The position numbers and the translations under genes are program-made. Source: DATARH01 sp035504075 (GTDB taxonomy: Bacteria; Pseudomonadota; Alphaproteobacteria; ATCC43930; CGMCC-115725). Taken from it: a stretch of DNA of 23,222 bases. The notes beneath the pieces are model-generated. The model was not told the DNA's origin, ran no database searches, and saw only the letters and a list, made by a program, of their open reading frames with translations. Below are positions 1-7,569 of the stretch, piece by piece (position 1 is the first letter of the stretch; every line of letters starts with the position of its first letter). The stretch covers positions 1-23,222 of the forward strand of contig DATJSO010000046.1 of NCBI GenBank assembly GCA_035504075.1, in the 5' to 3' direction.

Positions 1-7
1 TCGGAGA

Positions 8-505
8 TCAGGAGATGGCAGGCGGTGCGAACGGCGAGAACAACCGCACCGCGCGATCCTTCAGCGGCGCCAGCCGCGCATCGCCGCGCACGACGCCCTG
101 CGCCCAATACGCGTGTACGAGCTGCGGCCATGCGGTGATGATCGCGCCGTGCGAAAACGTGCGGCCGAAGCGGAACAGCGCGACGTCGCCCGGCTGCGCC
201 GCGGCGACCGGGCGCGCGTAGCGGAGGAGGCCCTCCATATAGCGCTCCGCGTCGCGGTGCAGATGCCAATCCGGCACGTAAAACGGTGGTACGATATGGC
301 CACTGACCGCGGCGCGCTCGTAGACCTCGGCCAGCAGCATCAGGCAGTCGACGCCACCGCGACGCCCCTTGATCCGGCCGGCGTGGTGAAACGGCGTGCC
401 GATCCACGACATCGCCTCCTGCACGACAGCAGCGCGGCGCGCGCAGAGCGCGGCGGACGGCGCAACTCGCGCACCGCCGGCGTCACCATGCGTCACTTCT
501 TCCAT
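8..505 (-). CDS. NlpC/P60 family phage tail peptidase (GTA orfg14-like)
   Basis: This 165-residue protein is a cysteine peptidase expected to cut peptidoglycan at the tail tip during DNA entry. The family triad is visible: Cys in GGVDCLML (about residue 53), His in FSHGAII (about 118) and a third polar residue in LVHAYW (about 128). The N-terminal 20 or so residues look unstructured. The ATG at 505 is chosen because AGGAAGGA lies just upstream; the frame stays open further upstream but that part is Arg-rich shadow sequence. It overlaps the small membrane gene before it by 13 bases. Its place after DUF2460 and DUF2163 genes matches Rhodobacter GTA orfg14 (known architecture). The next gene, expected to be the large orfg15-like host-recognition protein, is cut off by the window edge. 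Confidence 0.88.
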   Translation of the reverse strand: MEEVTHGDAGGARVAPSAALCARRAAVVQEAMSWIGTPFHHAGRIKGRRGGVDCLMLLAEVYERAAVSGHIVPPFYVPDWHLHRDAERYMEGLLRYARPVAAAQPGDVALFRFGRTFSHGAIITAWPQLVHAYWAQGVVRGDARLAPLKDRAVRLFSPFAPPAIS

Positions 506-633
506 TTTCGTCCTTCCTCTTCGGCGAGGCCGAGCGCAAACGCGAGCAGCACGGCGACGATCGCGGCCGCGAGGCAGACGATCGCGGCCGCGACATGCGG
601 CTCGAACGTGACAGTGACCGGTGCCGGCGGCAT
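493..633 (-). CDS. Small single-span membrane protein in tail-tip operon
   Basis: A 46-residue protein with one clear hydrophobic helix (about residues 15-37, rich in Ala, Val, Ile and Leu) followed by a charged tail, EEEGRKWKK. Its start overlaps the stop of the DUF2163 gene as TGATG, and it overlaps the peptidase start by 13 bases, so translation is probably coupled on both sides. I do not recognise a family. A small membrane protein at this place could assist tail-tip insertion or peptidase placement, but that is a guess from position. The coupling makes it likely to be a real gene despite its size. Confidence 0.6.
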   Translation of the reverse strand: MPPAPVTVTFEPHVAAAIVCLAAAIVAVLLAFALGLAEEEGRKWKK

Positions 634-1580
634 CAGAACGCCATTTCCGGCGGCGGGATGTACGGAAAGCCGCCGAACCGCGCGAGGTTGTTGCGCAACG
701 CGCAGCCGGCACTGCCATTTGTCGAATGATCGCAGCCCGGCAGCGCGTAAAACTGGTCGCCGATTGCCACCGGATAGAGCCACGGCTGCAGTTGCGCCAG
801 CGTTGTTCCGTCGGGCGAGATCGACGCGATCGTGCGCCGATAGCCGGTGTTGGCCCCGGTCGCGCCGACGAGCGTGCCCTCGACGTAGTCAAAGATATTG
901 GACGCGATCGGCGACGCCAGGATGACGCCGGATTGCGTCGCGACGGTTTGCGTCACGGTCAATTGCGCCGGCCCGCCGGTCGTGCCGTCGGCGGCGCTGC
1001 CGGTGGCGCGGTTGTAGCCGCACATCGCGTCGCCGAAGATGTGGCTGCACGAGGCGGCGAAGAGGCGGCGCGGCATCTGCTGCACCGCGAGCAGGTTCAT
1101 CAGGGATTTCACCTTCATCGCGATCGCCGATCGGCCGATGTCGCACGCGGCGACACGGCCGCAGAACCATGTCAGGCAACCGAGGCTCGTATCGCCGGGC
1201 GCAGCACCGAAAAGCCGGTCCAATTCCACCGTCGCGCCGTCGAACAGGCCGATGCGCACGGCATCGGCGAACGCGAACGTGCCGATCAGATCGGTCGGTG
1301 CCGCAAAGATGTCGATGTCGAGCTCGGCCGCCTCGACGCCGACCTTTGTCGTGATGTTCGAACGGCCAAAGCGCGGCCCGAGCGCAAAGCTCTGCGCGCT
1401 GCCGTAGTTGAGGCTGTTGGGGTCGGCGAAGCCGGCGGCCGCCACCGTCACCGCGGCATTGCCGCCGGTATAGCGCAGTGTCAGCCCGTCGGAGAGCGCG
1501 AAGGTGTAAAGATCGACCATCCACGCTTCGTAATTGGCGCCGGCGAGGAACGTGGCCAGCGCCGCCGGGCAGGGTCTCAT
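633..1580 (-). CDS. DUF2163 / phage BR0599 family tail hub protein (GTA orfg13-like)
   Basis: A 315-residue tail-tip protein. The N-terminal two thirds look like the DUF2163 domain (Trp-Met-Val-Asp-Leu start near residue 20, then TLRYTGG). The C-terminus carries the BR0599-type signature: a Cys pair in PGCDHSTNGSAGC, followed by NNLARFGGFPYIPP. Cys-rich sites in the middle (CSHIFGDAMCGYNR) fit the family. In Rhodobacter GTA the equivalent protein forms part of the baseplate hub. The ATG at 1580 is chosen because it overlaps the stop of the upstream DUF2460 gene as ATGA; an in-frame start 13 codons earlier would run into that gene. The stop overlaps the next small gene as TGATG. Confidence 0.9.
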   Translation of the reverse strand: MRPCPAALATFLAGANYEAWMVDLYTFALSDGLTLRYTGGNAAVTVAAAGFADPNSLNYGSAQSFALGPRFGRSNITTKVGVEAAELDIDIFAAPTDLIGTFAFADAVRIGLFDGATVELDRLFGAAPGDTSLGCLTWFCGRVAACDIGRSAIAMKVKSLMNLLAVQQMPRRLFAASCSHIFGDAMCGYNRATGSAADGTTGGPAQLTVTQTVATQSGVILASPIASNIFDYVEGTLVGATGANTGYRRTIASISPDGTTLAQLQPWLYPVAIGDQFYALPGCDHSTNGSAGCALRNNLARFGGFPYIPPPEMAF

Positions 1581-2245
1581 GGCAGCACGCTCTCGAATTT
1601 GACGGATTTGGCCTGCCACAACTGGTAGAGGAAATTCTCGAAGTCCATCGTGTCACCGCTGAAGTGGCACAGGAAGCAATAGGAAAAATCCGCAGTTACA
1701 TAGACGCCGCTGCCGGGCGGCGTCGTGAAGCTCAGCGTATCGCCGACGCCGGAATAGCCGAACTGGCTGCCGACGCTCCAGCCGGAGATCTGCTTGACGC
1801 CGTTCAGATAGACGTTGAACGGCTGCGAACCGTCGGCAATTGCGGCCAGCACGAGGTCGTAAAAACTGGCGCCGAACAGCCTCTGCAGCGGCCACGACGA
1901 AATCACGCCGTTGCCGAGGCCGATAAAGCCGCCGGTGACCTGGCCGTCGCTCGGATCCGCGAACAGGAAGTTGCCGTAGGCGCCCTGCAGCGCGAGAAAA
2001 AAGCCGGCGAGCGAGCGCAGCTCGTCATAGCCGATCCCCGGCCCGACGCTGCTGCCGGCGCGGGTGTCATTGGCGTCGCGCAGCAACGGAAACGTCAGTG
2101 TGAAGCTCCAGATCGGGTACTGCTGATCGACGAGGCGCAATTGCCGGCCGCTGACCGATTTTTGCGTGCGCGTCTGAAAGCGGGGGCTTTTCGTCACCGA
2201 CCAGCCCCAGCCGGGCAGGCTCGGCAGCAGCGGCGGGGCGCTCAT
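1577..2245 (-). CDS. DUF2460 family distal tail protein (GTA orfg12-like)
   Basis: A 222-residue protein of the DUF2460 (TIGR02217) type, the distal tail protein that links tail tube and baseplate hub. Visible features are a P..FP....WG.SVTKSP.FQT start, the WSFTLTFPLLRD strand with GIGYDELRSLAGFFLALQG after it, FLFADPSDGQVTG, and a C-terminal block ending FENFLYQLWQ. Length fits the family. An AGGAC ribosome site precedes the ATG at 2245. It lies 46 bases after the tape measure gene and overlaps the DUF2163 gene by ATGA. The order tape measure, DUF2460, DUF2163, NlpC/P60 is that of the GTA tail module. Confidence 0.9.
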   Translation of the reverse strand: MSAPPLLPSLPGWGWSVTKSPRFQTRTQKSVSGRQLRLVDQQYPIWSFTLTFPLLRDANDTRAGSSVGPGIGYDELRSLAGFFLALQGAYGNFLFADPSDGQVTGGFIGLGNGVISSWPLQRLFGASFYDLVLAAIADGSQPFNVYLNGVKQISGWSVGSQFGYSGVGDTLSFTTPPGSGVYVTADFSYCFLCHFSGDTMDFENFLYQLWQAKSVKFESVLP

Positions 2246-2291
2246 CTAATGTGTCCTGTTCAATCGAATATTCGGCCGGGCGGGGTGATCG

Positions 2292-3269
2292 TCAGAGACT
2301 GCGCGGCGTCAACGCGTTCGACCGCAGCATCGAGCGGACGACGTCCGGGCTCCGTGCCATGAGGCCCTTGAACCAGCGCTCGACCGCCGGCCCGTCGGAC
2401 GGGCCGTGGAAATGCAGGTGCAGGTCGCCGCCGCCGGCGGCGCCATCTCCGCCGCCCGCCGCGATGATGCGCTGCAAGCCTTCGCTGATCGGCGCCGGCA
2501 ACACCATTTCGCGAGCGTGCAGCAGGGCCGGCCGGGCGCCGGCAAAGCTCGGCAGCACCCAGCCGCCGGCCGCCGACGGCACGATGCCGCCCGCCGAGAA
2601 CGCGAACAGGCCGCCGAGAAACCCGAGGATGCCGCCGCCGCCGGCCGCTGCCGAACCGAGTTCGGCGGTGCCGCCGGCCACTTGCGCGGCGCTGCCCACG
2701 GCGCCGACGGCGCTGGCGCCGCTGGTCGCGGTCGCGGTGCCGAGCGCCGCCGTCAATGTCGCGAGCGCCGTCGTGTTGGCGGCCAGAGCTGCGGCATTGG
2801 CGGTTGTCGCGGCCGCACCGCCAAGCGCTTGCGGTGCGCCCGTCAGCCAATTGCTGACGGCGTTGCCGAGTACGTCGCCGACGCCCTGGCCGGCTTTCGG
2901 GGCCGCCTGGCCGAGCAGCGAGGCGAGCGGTCCCGCGGCGGCGTGCGACAGCGTCGTGCCGGCGAGGCCGACAAGGCCGCTGTCGGCCGACAACGCGACG
3001 CGCTGGGCAGCGCGCTGCCAGGTCAGCGTGCCGCTGACGAGGCCGGCAACGGCCCGCTGCCAGCCGGCGCCGATCTGGTCGAAGGCCCGGATATACGGTT
3101 GCGCGATACGGCTCGCGCCGCTCGCCGCGGTACTCGTGGCGTCGGCAAAGGCGCTCTTCAGCTGCGCCACCGGCTGCGCCGCCGCGGTGATCGCCTGGCG
3201 CAAGTCGCCGAATGCCGCGACCGCGTCGCTGACATCGGCGCCGACCGTCATCTCGATATCGTCAGCCAT
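2292..3269 (-). CDS. Short phage tail tape measure protein (GTA orfg11-like)
   Basis: A 325-residue Ala/Gly/Thr-rich protein, short for a tape measure and so predicting a short tail. The N-terminus (MADDIEMTVGADVSDA) and the C-terminal block (FSAGGIVPSAAGGWVLPSFAG, then LLHAREMVLPAPISEGLQRII) match the usual ends of tape measure proteins of this class. The centre (about residues 130-230) is low-complexity helical sequence with long Ala runs. A His-rich stretch, LHLHFHGPSDG, follows. The ATG at 3269 overlaps the end of the upstream chaperone frame by 8 bases, which decides the start; earlier in-frame ATG codons would lie inside that gene. Tape measure is favoured over another minor tail protein because of position and C-terminus. 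Confidence 0.82.
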   Translation of the reverse strand: MADDIEMTVGADVSDAVAAFGDLRQAITAAAQPVAQLKSAFADATSTAASGASRIAQPYIRAFDQIGAGWQRAVAGLVSGTLTWQRAAQRVALSADSGLVGLAGTTLSHAAAGPLASLLGQAAPKAGQGVGDVLGNAVSNWLTGAPQALGGAAATTANAAALAANTTALATLTAALGTATATSGASAVGAVGSAAQVAGGTAELGSAAAGGGGILGFLGGLFAFSAGGIVPSAAGGWVLPSFAGARPALLHAREMVLPAPISEGLQRIIAAGGGDGAAGGGDLHLHFHGPSDGPAVERWFKGLMARSPDVVRSMLRSNALTPRSL

Positions 3270-3932
3270 GTCTGTTCTCGTTGCGGCGGGCGCGGGCGCG
3301 GGCGCGGTTGCGCTCGCGCAATGCCGCGGCGTCGAGGAGCGGCGCCGGCATCGCAACACTGCCGGAGCGCGCCACGACAAGGCCGGGCGGCGGCGCGGCG
3401 GCGAGCGCGGCGACCGAATTTTCCGCCAGGGCGGCAGCCGGCGGCCGCCAGCCGAGCACGCGCGCGATCGACTGCAGCATCACATGCGCCGGCGGGTGAT
3501 CGTGCCAGTAGCGGAAAATTTCGCCGGCCTCGGCGAGCGTCACGGCGTCGATGTCGCGCCAACTCCAGTGGCAGCCGGTGGCGAGGGCGCCGTAGATGGC
3601 GCCGAGCGCATCGCGGGGGCTTTCTCCGCCACCGGCCCCGCTTCCCCCGCGGCGGTGTCCGCCGCAGGGCGCAGGCCGGCGACGCGCAATACCGCGGCGA
3701 CCGCCTCGTTCAGTTCGGCGACGCCGGCTTCGAGGTCGAGCAATGCCTCGGCCGAGAGATCGGGGTGCGCCGGCGCGAGGCCGGCGACGACGACATCGGC
3801 CGCCGCCGCGATCAGCGCGCCGCCCGACTGCCCGCCCATCGCGTCGAGCGCATCGACGAGCCGGCGCAGCTGGCCGAGTTTCAGCGGCCGCAACTGGAAC
3901 GTACGGCCGCCGAGCGTGATGGTTTCGCGCAT
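3262..3932 (-). CDS. Tail assembly chaperone, predicted -1 frameshift fusion (lambda gpGT-like)
   Basis: The frame one base behind the short chaperone stays open from its 3' third to a stop at 3262. It encodes a conserved-looking block (WSWRDIDAVTLAEAGEIFRYW, then HDHPPAHVMLQSI) that resembles the T-type chaperone domain of tailed phages. In this frame no ATG, GTG or TTG occurs before that block; the first is a GTG inside it. The simplest reading is a -1 ribosomal slip that makes a protein of about 223 residues, as in phage lambda G/GT (established in that phage). The two frames differ by exactly -1. The stop overlaps the tape measure start by 8 bases. A start from a rare codon remains possible. 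Confidence 0.6.
3540..3932 (-). CDS. Tail assembly chaperone, short form (lambda gpG-like)
   Basis: A 130-residue cytoplasmic phage protein. It starts MRETITLGGRTFQLRPL, then has an acidic helical core and a Pro/Ala-rich C-terminus. This fits the first of two chaperones that coat the tape measure protein during tail building. Three ATG codons stand in tandem (3938, 3935, 3932) directly behind GGAGG. The last is chosen because it has a six-base spacing and begins the conserved part, although the first two are possible. It sits between tail tube and tape measure genes, the standard place. The C-terminal third overlaps another open frame that carries conserved sequence and no start codon (see the fusion entry). 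Confidence 0.75.
   Translation of the reverse strand: MRETITLGGRTFQLRPLKLGQLRRLVDALDAMGGQSGGALIAAAADVVVAGLAPAHPDLSAEALLDLEAGVAELNEAVAAVLRVAGLRPAADTAAGEAGPVAEKAPAMRSAPSTAPSPPAATGVGATSTP
3615..3619 (-). promoter_or_regulatory. Candidate -1 slippery site in chaperone gene (C5 run)
   Basis: On the minus strand the short-form codons read GCC CCC GCG. A proline tRNA on CCC can step back one base and still pair with CCC, after which CGC GAT GCG is read in the T frame. A second homopolymer, five G on the minus strand at 3644-3648 (codons GCG GGG GAA), offers the same kind of slip earlier. Neither is a textbook X XXY YYZ heptamer, so the exact site is uncertain. Confidence 0.35.
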
Positions 3933-4007
3933 CATCATCCTCCACAGCACTTGTCGGCGCAGCACCGTCCGCCGACGACGCAACGCCGCGTCGCGGCTTT
4001 TTCCGCG

Positions 4008-4772
4008 CTACTCGTTGACGGACAGCGTGCCGATCGTGCCGGTCGGGTCGGCGAAGGCGCTGAAGTCGAATTCCTGGATCTCGTAATCGTCGATCTTCGT
4101 CGGCAGCGACAGTTTCGTCGCGGTGCAGGCGTTCAGCACCAGCGCGAGGCCGGCCGGCACGCCCTGTGTCGTCTTTGTCGTGTAGAATGTCGCCTTGAAG
4201 GTCGGCGTGTAGCCCATCAGCTGGTTGGTCAGCACCAGCTTTTTGCCGGCGGCAGCGTTGTAGAGATAGCTGACCAACAGCGCCGCGCCGGCGTCGGCGG
4301 ATGACAGCGTATAAATGCCGGTCGTCAAATTCACCGAATACTGGCCGGTTGTCGCCGGCGTCGTGACGCGCGTGAAACGGCCGCCGGCATTGCTGCCGCT
4401 GGCGTACCAGACGCCGAGATCGTCGACGAAATTGGCCGCCTCCGCCACCGTCACCGTATAGGGGCTGGTGGCGGGCACGTTCTGCGCCTCGCTTTCCGAC
4501 ACCGTCAGCTGGCCCGCCGCCGGCGTCTGGCCGAAGAACAAGTCGCCGTAGATCGCGCCGAAGATGCGGGCGAACTTGGCCTTGCCGGTGATCTTGCCCT
4601 GCCCGCGCGCGATGTCGATCGGAAACTGGAACTGGCCGTACAGTTCCTTCGTCTGCCAGTCCCAGTCGATCTCGACATCCTGCAGGATGCCGAACTGGTC
4701 GGGGCCGATGCCGGACCCGGTCTGGTCGGTGCGGTTGCCCCACAACGCACCGGCGCCGAATGCAAGCTGCAT
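4008..4772 (-). CDS. Phage major tail tube protein
   Basis: A 254-residue structural protein with many beta strands, expected to stack as hexamer rings to form the tail tube. The N-terminus (MQLAFGAGALWGNRTD, then ILQDVEIDWDWQTKELYGQFQFPIDIARG) and the C-terminus (KIDDYEIQEFDFSAFADP) are typical of major tail proteins in GTA-like siphophages. A central region (about residues 95-165) holds Thr/Ser-rich strands and may be an inserted Ig-like domain. The ATG at 4772 has AGGAG nine bases upstream. It lies after the tail terminator gene and before the chaperone pair, the standard order. The identification rests on position plus overall character. Confidence 0.8.
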   Translation of the reverse strand: MQLAFGAGALWGNRTDQTGSGIGPDQFGILQDVEIDWDWQTKELYGQFQFPIDIARGQGKITGKAKFARIFGAIYGDLFFGQTPAAGQLTVSESEAQNVPATSPYTVTVAEAANFVDDLGVWYASGSNAGGRFTRVTTPATTGQYSVNLTTGIYTLSSADAGAALLVSYLYNAAAGKKLVLTNQLMGYTPTFKATFYTTKTTQGVPAGLALVLNACTATKLSLPTKIDDYEIQEFDFSAFADPTGTIGTLSVNE

Positions 4773-4807
4773 GTCATCTAACTCCTGTGGCGATTTTTGT
4801 CGTCATC

Positions 4808-4823
4808 GCCGGACGTGTCCGGC
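4808..4823. repeat. REP-like palindrome before tail tube gene
   Basis: Perfect hairpin GCCGGAC-GT-GTCCGGC, with seven-base arms and a two-base loop, in the 85-base gap between the tail terminator and tail tube genes. The flanking TCATC on the left is typical of chromosomal REP elements in alphaproteobacteria. No T tract follows on either strand, so it is not a clear terminator. Confidence 0.6.
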
Positions 4824-4857
4824 ATTCCGGCGGGTGGCGCGACGGCGTCTACCGCGA

Positions 4858-5292
4858 CTAGACGCAGAGGATCTGCACCGGCACGATCGCGATCGCCTGA
4901 TCGCGCAAGGCGCCCTCGTCGGTGGCGATCTTGCCGGCAATGCAGGCGTGCTGCACAAAGGCCGGCAAGCTCAATGTCTGCAGGCCGGTCGCCGCCGGGG
5001 GCGCCAGCGCCGCCTCGACCGCATCGACGAGCGGGTTCAATATCGACGCCGGGGAGCGGTAGGGATCGCTCGAATGGGCATAGATGCACAATTCGACCGC
5101 GAGCTGCCAGACGATCGGCGCGCCCAATACTTTGACGTCGGCAAGCTCGCTCCGCTGGCGCATAAAGAGCGCCGGCTGCTCGGCCGGCGTCACCTCGCTC
5201 CAATGCCGCCAGCGCCGCTCGGCCGTCGCAAAGCCGCCAGCGCCGGCGGCCAGCGTGAACAGCGCCTGGTAGATTTCCTCGCGGCGGATCAT
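4858..5292 (-). CDS. Phage tail terminator / tail completion protein
   Basis: A 144-residue soluble protein: MIRREEIYQALFTLAAGAG, then a WRHWSEVTPAEQPALFMRQ block, then VWQLAVELCIYAH, and a C-terminal strand AIAIVPVQILCV. This pattern (N-terminal helix, a loop giving target values, then alternating strands and helices) fits tail terminator proteins that cap the growing tail and join it to the head. It starts with an ATGA overlap on the connector gene, so the two are coupled, and is followed by the tail tube gene, which supports the role. I cannot assign the exact Pfam family; a head-tail stopper is the main alternative. Confidence 0.65.
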   Translation of the reverse strand: MIRREEIYQALFTLAAGAGGFATAERRWRHWSEVTPAEQPALFMRQRSELADVKVLGAPIVWQLAVELCIYAHSSDPYRSPASILNPLVDAVEAALAPPAATGLQTLSLPAFVQHACIAGKIATDEGALRDQAIAIVPVQILCV

Positions 5293-5927
5293 AGCGCGGC
5301 AGCCAAGGTCGCCGTGTCGGTCGCGCTCGGCGCCAGTTGATGGACAAAGCCGGCAACCGGCGCCACCTGGCGGTACTGCGCGAGAAGCAGCTTCACGTCG
5401 GCGCTCATATCGGCCTGCGAATAGGTGACGGTTTCGTTGCCGCCGAGCGCACGCCCGACTTCACCGATGTGGACGCGCTCGCGGTAGCGCTGGCAGACCA
5501 GCTCGATGCAGGCCTGCGCGACATCGGGCGGCGTCATCGTGTAGCCGGCTGTATAGGTGACGATGACGTTCTGCGGCCGCCGGGTGAAAACATAGCCGCG
5601 CAGCGCCAGTTCGGTCGGCGTGAAGACATAGCCGGCGGTAAAGCCGCCGTCGTCCGGGGCCGGCGGGATATCGAGGCCGTCGATCGACAGCGACAGCACC
5701 GCCGTGACGGGGACATTGGCAAAGGCGAGGCGCTGGCCGCCGCTGCCGTCGCGCACTTCCCGGTAATCCGACGGCGCGATCTGCCGCCCGAGCCAGGTCA
5801 GGACGAAGCGGCTGGCGGCGGTGACAAGCCGCGTCAAGAGCACGTCGTCGGTATCGGGAAACGCGTTCTGCCCGGTCTGCAGCCACGCTTTCACATCGAC
5901 CAAATTTGTCAGGTCGCCAAACGCCAT
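5289..5927 (-). CDS. Phage head-tail connector / adaptor protein (gp6-like)
   Basis: A 212-residue protein with the usual connector layout: helical start (MAFGDLTNLVDVKAWLQTG), DVLLTRLVTAASRFVLTWLGR, then a beta region with VPVTAVLSLSIDG and NVIVTYTAGYTMTPPDVAQACIELVCQRYRERVHIG. The last motif, a Tyr-Thr-Ala-Gly-Tyr strand followed by a helix that starts PPDV, is characteristic of HK97 gp6-type adaptors that bind below the portal. The ATG at 5927 has GGAGG seven bases upstream. The gene follows the capsid gene after a gap holding a REP palindrome, and overlaps the tail terminator gene by ATGA. Confidence 0.82.
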   Translation of the reverse strand: MAFGDLTNLVDVKAWLQTGQNAFPDTDDVLLTRLVTAASRFVLTWLGRQIAPSDYREVRDGSGGQRLAFANVPVTAVLSLSIDGLDIPPAPDDGGFTAGYVFTPTELALRGYVFTRRPQNVIVTYTAGYTMTPPDVAQACIELVCQRYRERVHIGEVGRALGGNETVTYSQADMSADVKLLLAQYRQVAPVAGFVHQLAPSATDTATLAAAL

Positions 5928-5969
5928 TCACCCGCCTCCGATCTTATGCGTCATGACCGCGCCAGCGAG

Positions 5970-5992
5970 ACCCGCGGGTCAAGCCCGCGGGT
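5970..5992. repeat. REP-like palindrome between capsid and connector genes
   Basis: Perfect nine-base arms ACCCGCGGG and CCCGCGGGT around a TCAAG loop. This is the form of a common alphaproteobacterial REP. It fills most of the roughly 90-base gap after the restored capsid stop codon. There is no T run, so a terminator role is unsupported. Confidence 0.65.
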
Positions 5993-6016
5993 GCCGGTTT
6001 GCCGGCGCGGCAATGA

Positions 6017-7478
6017 TCAGCCGTTGCCGATATTGGTGATGACGCCCATCGCGAACGGCGCGTAGACCGCCAACACCTCTTCGGCATAGACGCCGACCTG
6101 GCGCTGCCGCGTGACCACCGGCCAGTCAATCTGGTAGTAATCCTGCCGCGTCTTCACTTCGGCGACGTTCGGCACCTCGTTCGACTGGTACTGGATCGGC
6201 AGGTTTTCGGCCCAGCGGATGGATGCGGATCGGGATGCGCAGCCCGCCGTTCAACGCGAACGGATTGAAATAGTATGACAGCGCACCGGCCGCGGCGAGA
6301 TCATACGGATTGGCATCCTCGCCGACATTGTAGCGCAGCAGCGGCCCCGACGCGTTCGACAGCACCTTGCTGGTGATGTTGCGCAATTCCTGCACATTGA
6401 CGTAGAGCACGGTCGGCGACAGCTGGTAGTTGCTCCACATCGTCTGGAACATCGTGTCGATCTCGTTGACCGAGCCGCGCCCCGAGGCGGTCAGGAACGT
6501 GCCGGTGCCGGCGGTGCCGGTGCCGAGGATGTTGACGTAGGCGTTGGAGCCGGCGCTGAGCGCGGTCGTCAACAGACCATTATAGGCGTAGTTCGGATTG
6601 GCCGAATTGTCGGCGGTGATCGCGGTCGCGGCCTGCTGCCCCGCGGCGAGCGGCGCCGAAAAGGCGGCGCTGTTGATCGTCGTGATCGCCTGCAGGCTTT
6701 CGCTGCCGACGGCGCCGACATACCAGGCGTAGGCGACCGCGCCCTGGATCGCCGTGACGCTGGCGAAAAGCGCCTGGCCCGAGGTGACGGCCTGCGTCGC
6801 GTTGTTGCTCCGGTTGGACGAGCCGCCGTTCAACACAAAGGTCTTGCCGTCGGCGCCGGTGATCGTCTTCGTCGTGGCGAGGCCGGCGGCAATGCTCGAA
6901 TTCTGGTAGCCTTCGAGCGTCAGCGCGGCGACGATGACGGAATAGGTGGCGGCGGGCAACGTCGCGCCGCTGCCGGAGGCGGACAAGGCCGGCGTCGCCG
7001 GCGTTCCCAGTTGCAGTGATGCGTTGCCGGCGAGGATCGCCATCTCCTCCTTCAGCATCATCTTCTGCAGCAGGCGGAAGGTCATGCGCGCCTGCACATC
7101 CTCGAAATAGCGGGCGGCGCTGATCGCTTCGTAGGTGACGGCGTCTTCCTCGCCGATCGTCACATAAGAGGCGGATTTGGACGCCGTCGCGTACGCCATC
7201 TGGCCGGAACGCTGGCCTTCCGGAACCCAGCCCATCGCGTCGAAGCCGGAACCGATCAACGCCGTTACCTGGCGCCAGTTGGTCGCGACGCCGGTGCCGC
7301 CGCCGACGCGCGGCAGCGCATTGCGGATCGGCGTCACAAACGGGTAGAGGTTTTTCGCCGGCGCCTGCAGGTCGTAAGCGACTAGGCCGGTCGCGGTCGA
7401 GATCGTCTTCGAGATCTGGTCGTCGGGCAGCGCGAGCGCACCCTTCACCAGATCCAGCGTGTCCTGGGTCGGGTTCAT
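6017..7478 (-). pseudogene. Major capsid protein (HK97-like), frameshifted near the C-terminus
   Basis: As written, the frame from 7478 gives 450 residues and stops at 6126. Residues 1-421 look like a major capsid protein: an N-terminal arm with NLYPFVTPIRNALPRV, then NWRQVTALIGSG, GWVPEGQRSG, and a long inserted Gly/Ala/Thr-rich domain (about residues 160-310). After IPIRIHP the frame yields an Arg-rich tail of 29 residues. In the +1 frame from 6214 the expected ending appears: WAENLPIQYQSNEVPNV, DYYQIDWPVVTR, GVYAEEVLAVYAPFAMGVITNIGNG, stop at 6017. The restored protein would be 486 residues. The break (about 6210-6216) is a one-base gain or its equivalent: true mutation, small deletion or read error. 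AGGAAGGA precedes the ATG. Confidence 0.85.
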
Positions 7479-7522
7479 GTGGGTCCTTCCTGGGGGTCCT
7501 GGGTCGTTCCGTCTCGGGCAAC

Positions 7523-7544
7523 AAAAAACCCGCCGGGTGGCGGG
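7523..7544 (-). terminator. Intrinsic terminator between protease and capsid genes
   Basis: On the minus strand CCCGCC-ACCC-GGCGGG is followed at once by six T, a textbook rho-independent terminator. It lies after the protease stop (7570) and before the capsid ATG (7478), so it sits inside the late operon. Full transcription of head and tail genes would need read-through, antitermination or a promoter within the 45 bases behind it, where I see none. Confidence 0.75.
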
Positions 7545-7569
7545 CAGGTTCGAGGGGGACTGATGACGG

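Noticed and set aside
2251..4304. Very long open frames of more than 600 codons on the plus strand opposite the tape measure, chaperone and tail tube genes
   Set aside because: Composition is Arg/Ala/Pro/Ser-rich with no recognisable domain, and the minus strand carries conserved phage genes throughout. High GC content makes such antisense frames common.
3262..4743. A 493-codon frame on the minus strand as one single gene
   Set aside because: Its first three quarters are shadow of the tail tube and short chaperone genes. Only the last 120 or so codons look conserved, and they are explained by the frameshift fusion.
5944..6129. Separate 61-codon gene between capsid and connector
   Set aside because: It lies in a different frame from the restored capsid C-terminus, which covers most of it, and then crosses a REP palindrome. 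Its Arg/Ser-rich composition is that of shadow sequence.
6126..7478. Programmed frameshift making a longer capsid protein
   Set aside because: No slippery run exists at CCG-CTG-GGC, and the downstream frame encodes what seems an essential part of the capsid fold. A mutation or read error is simpler.
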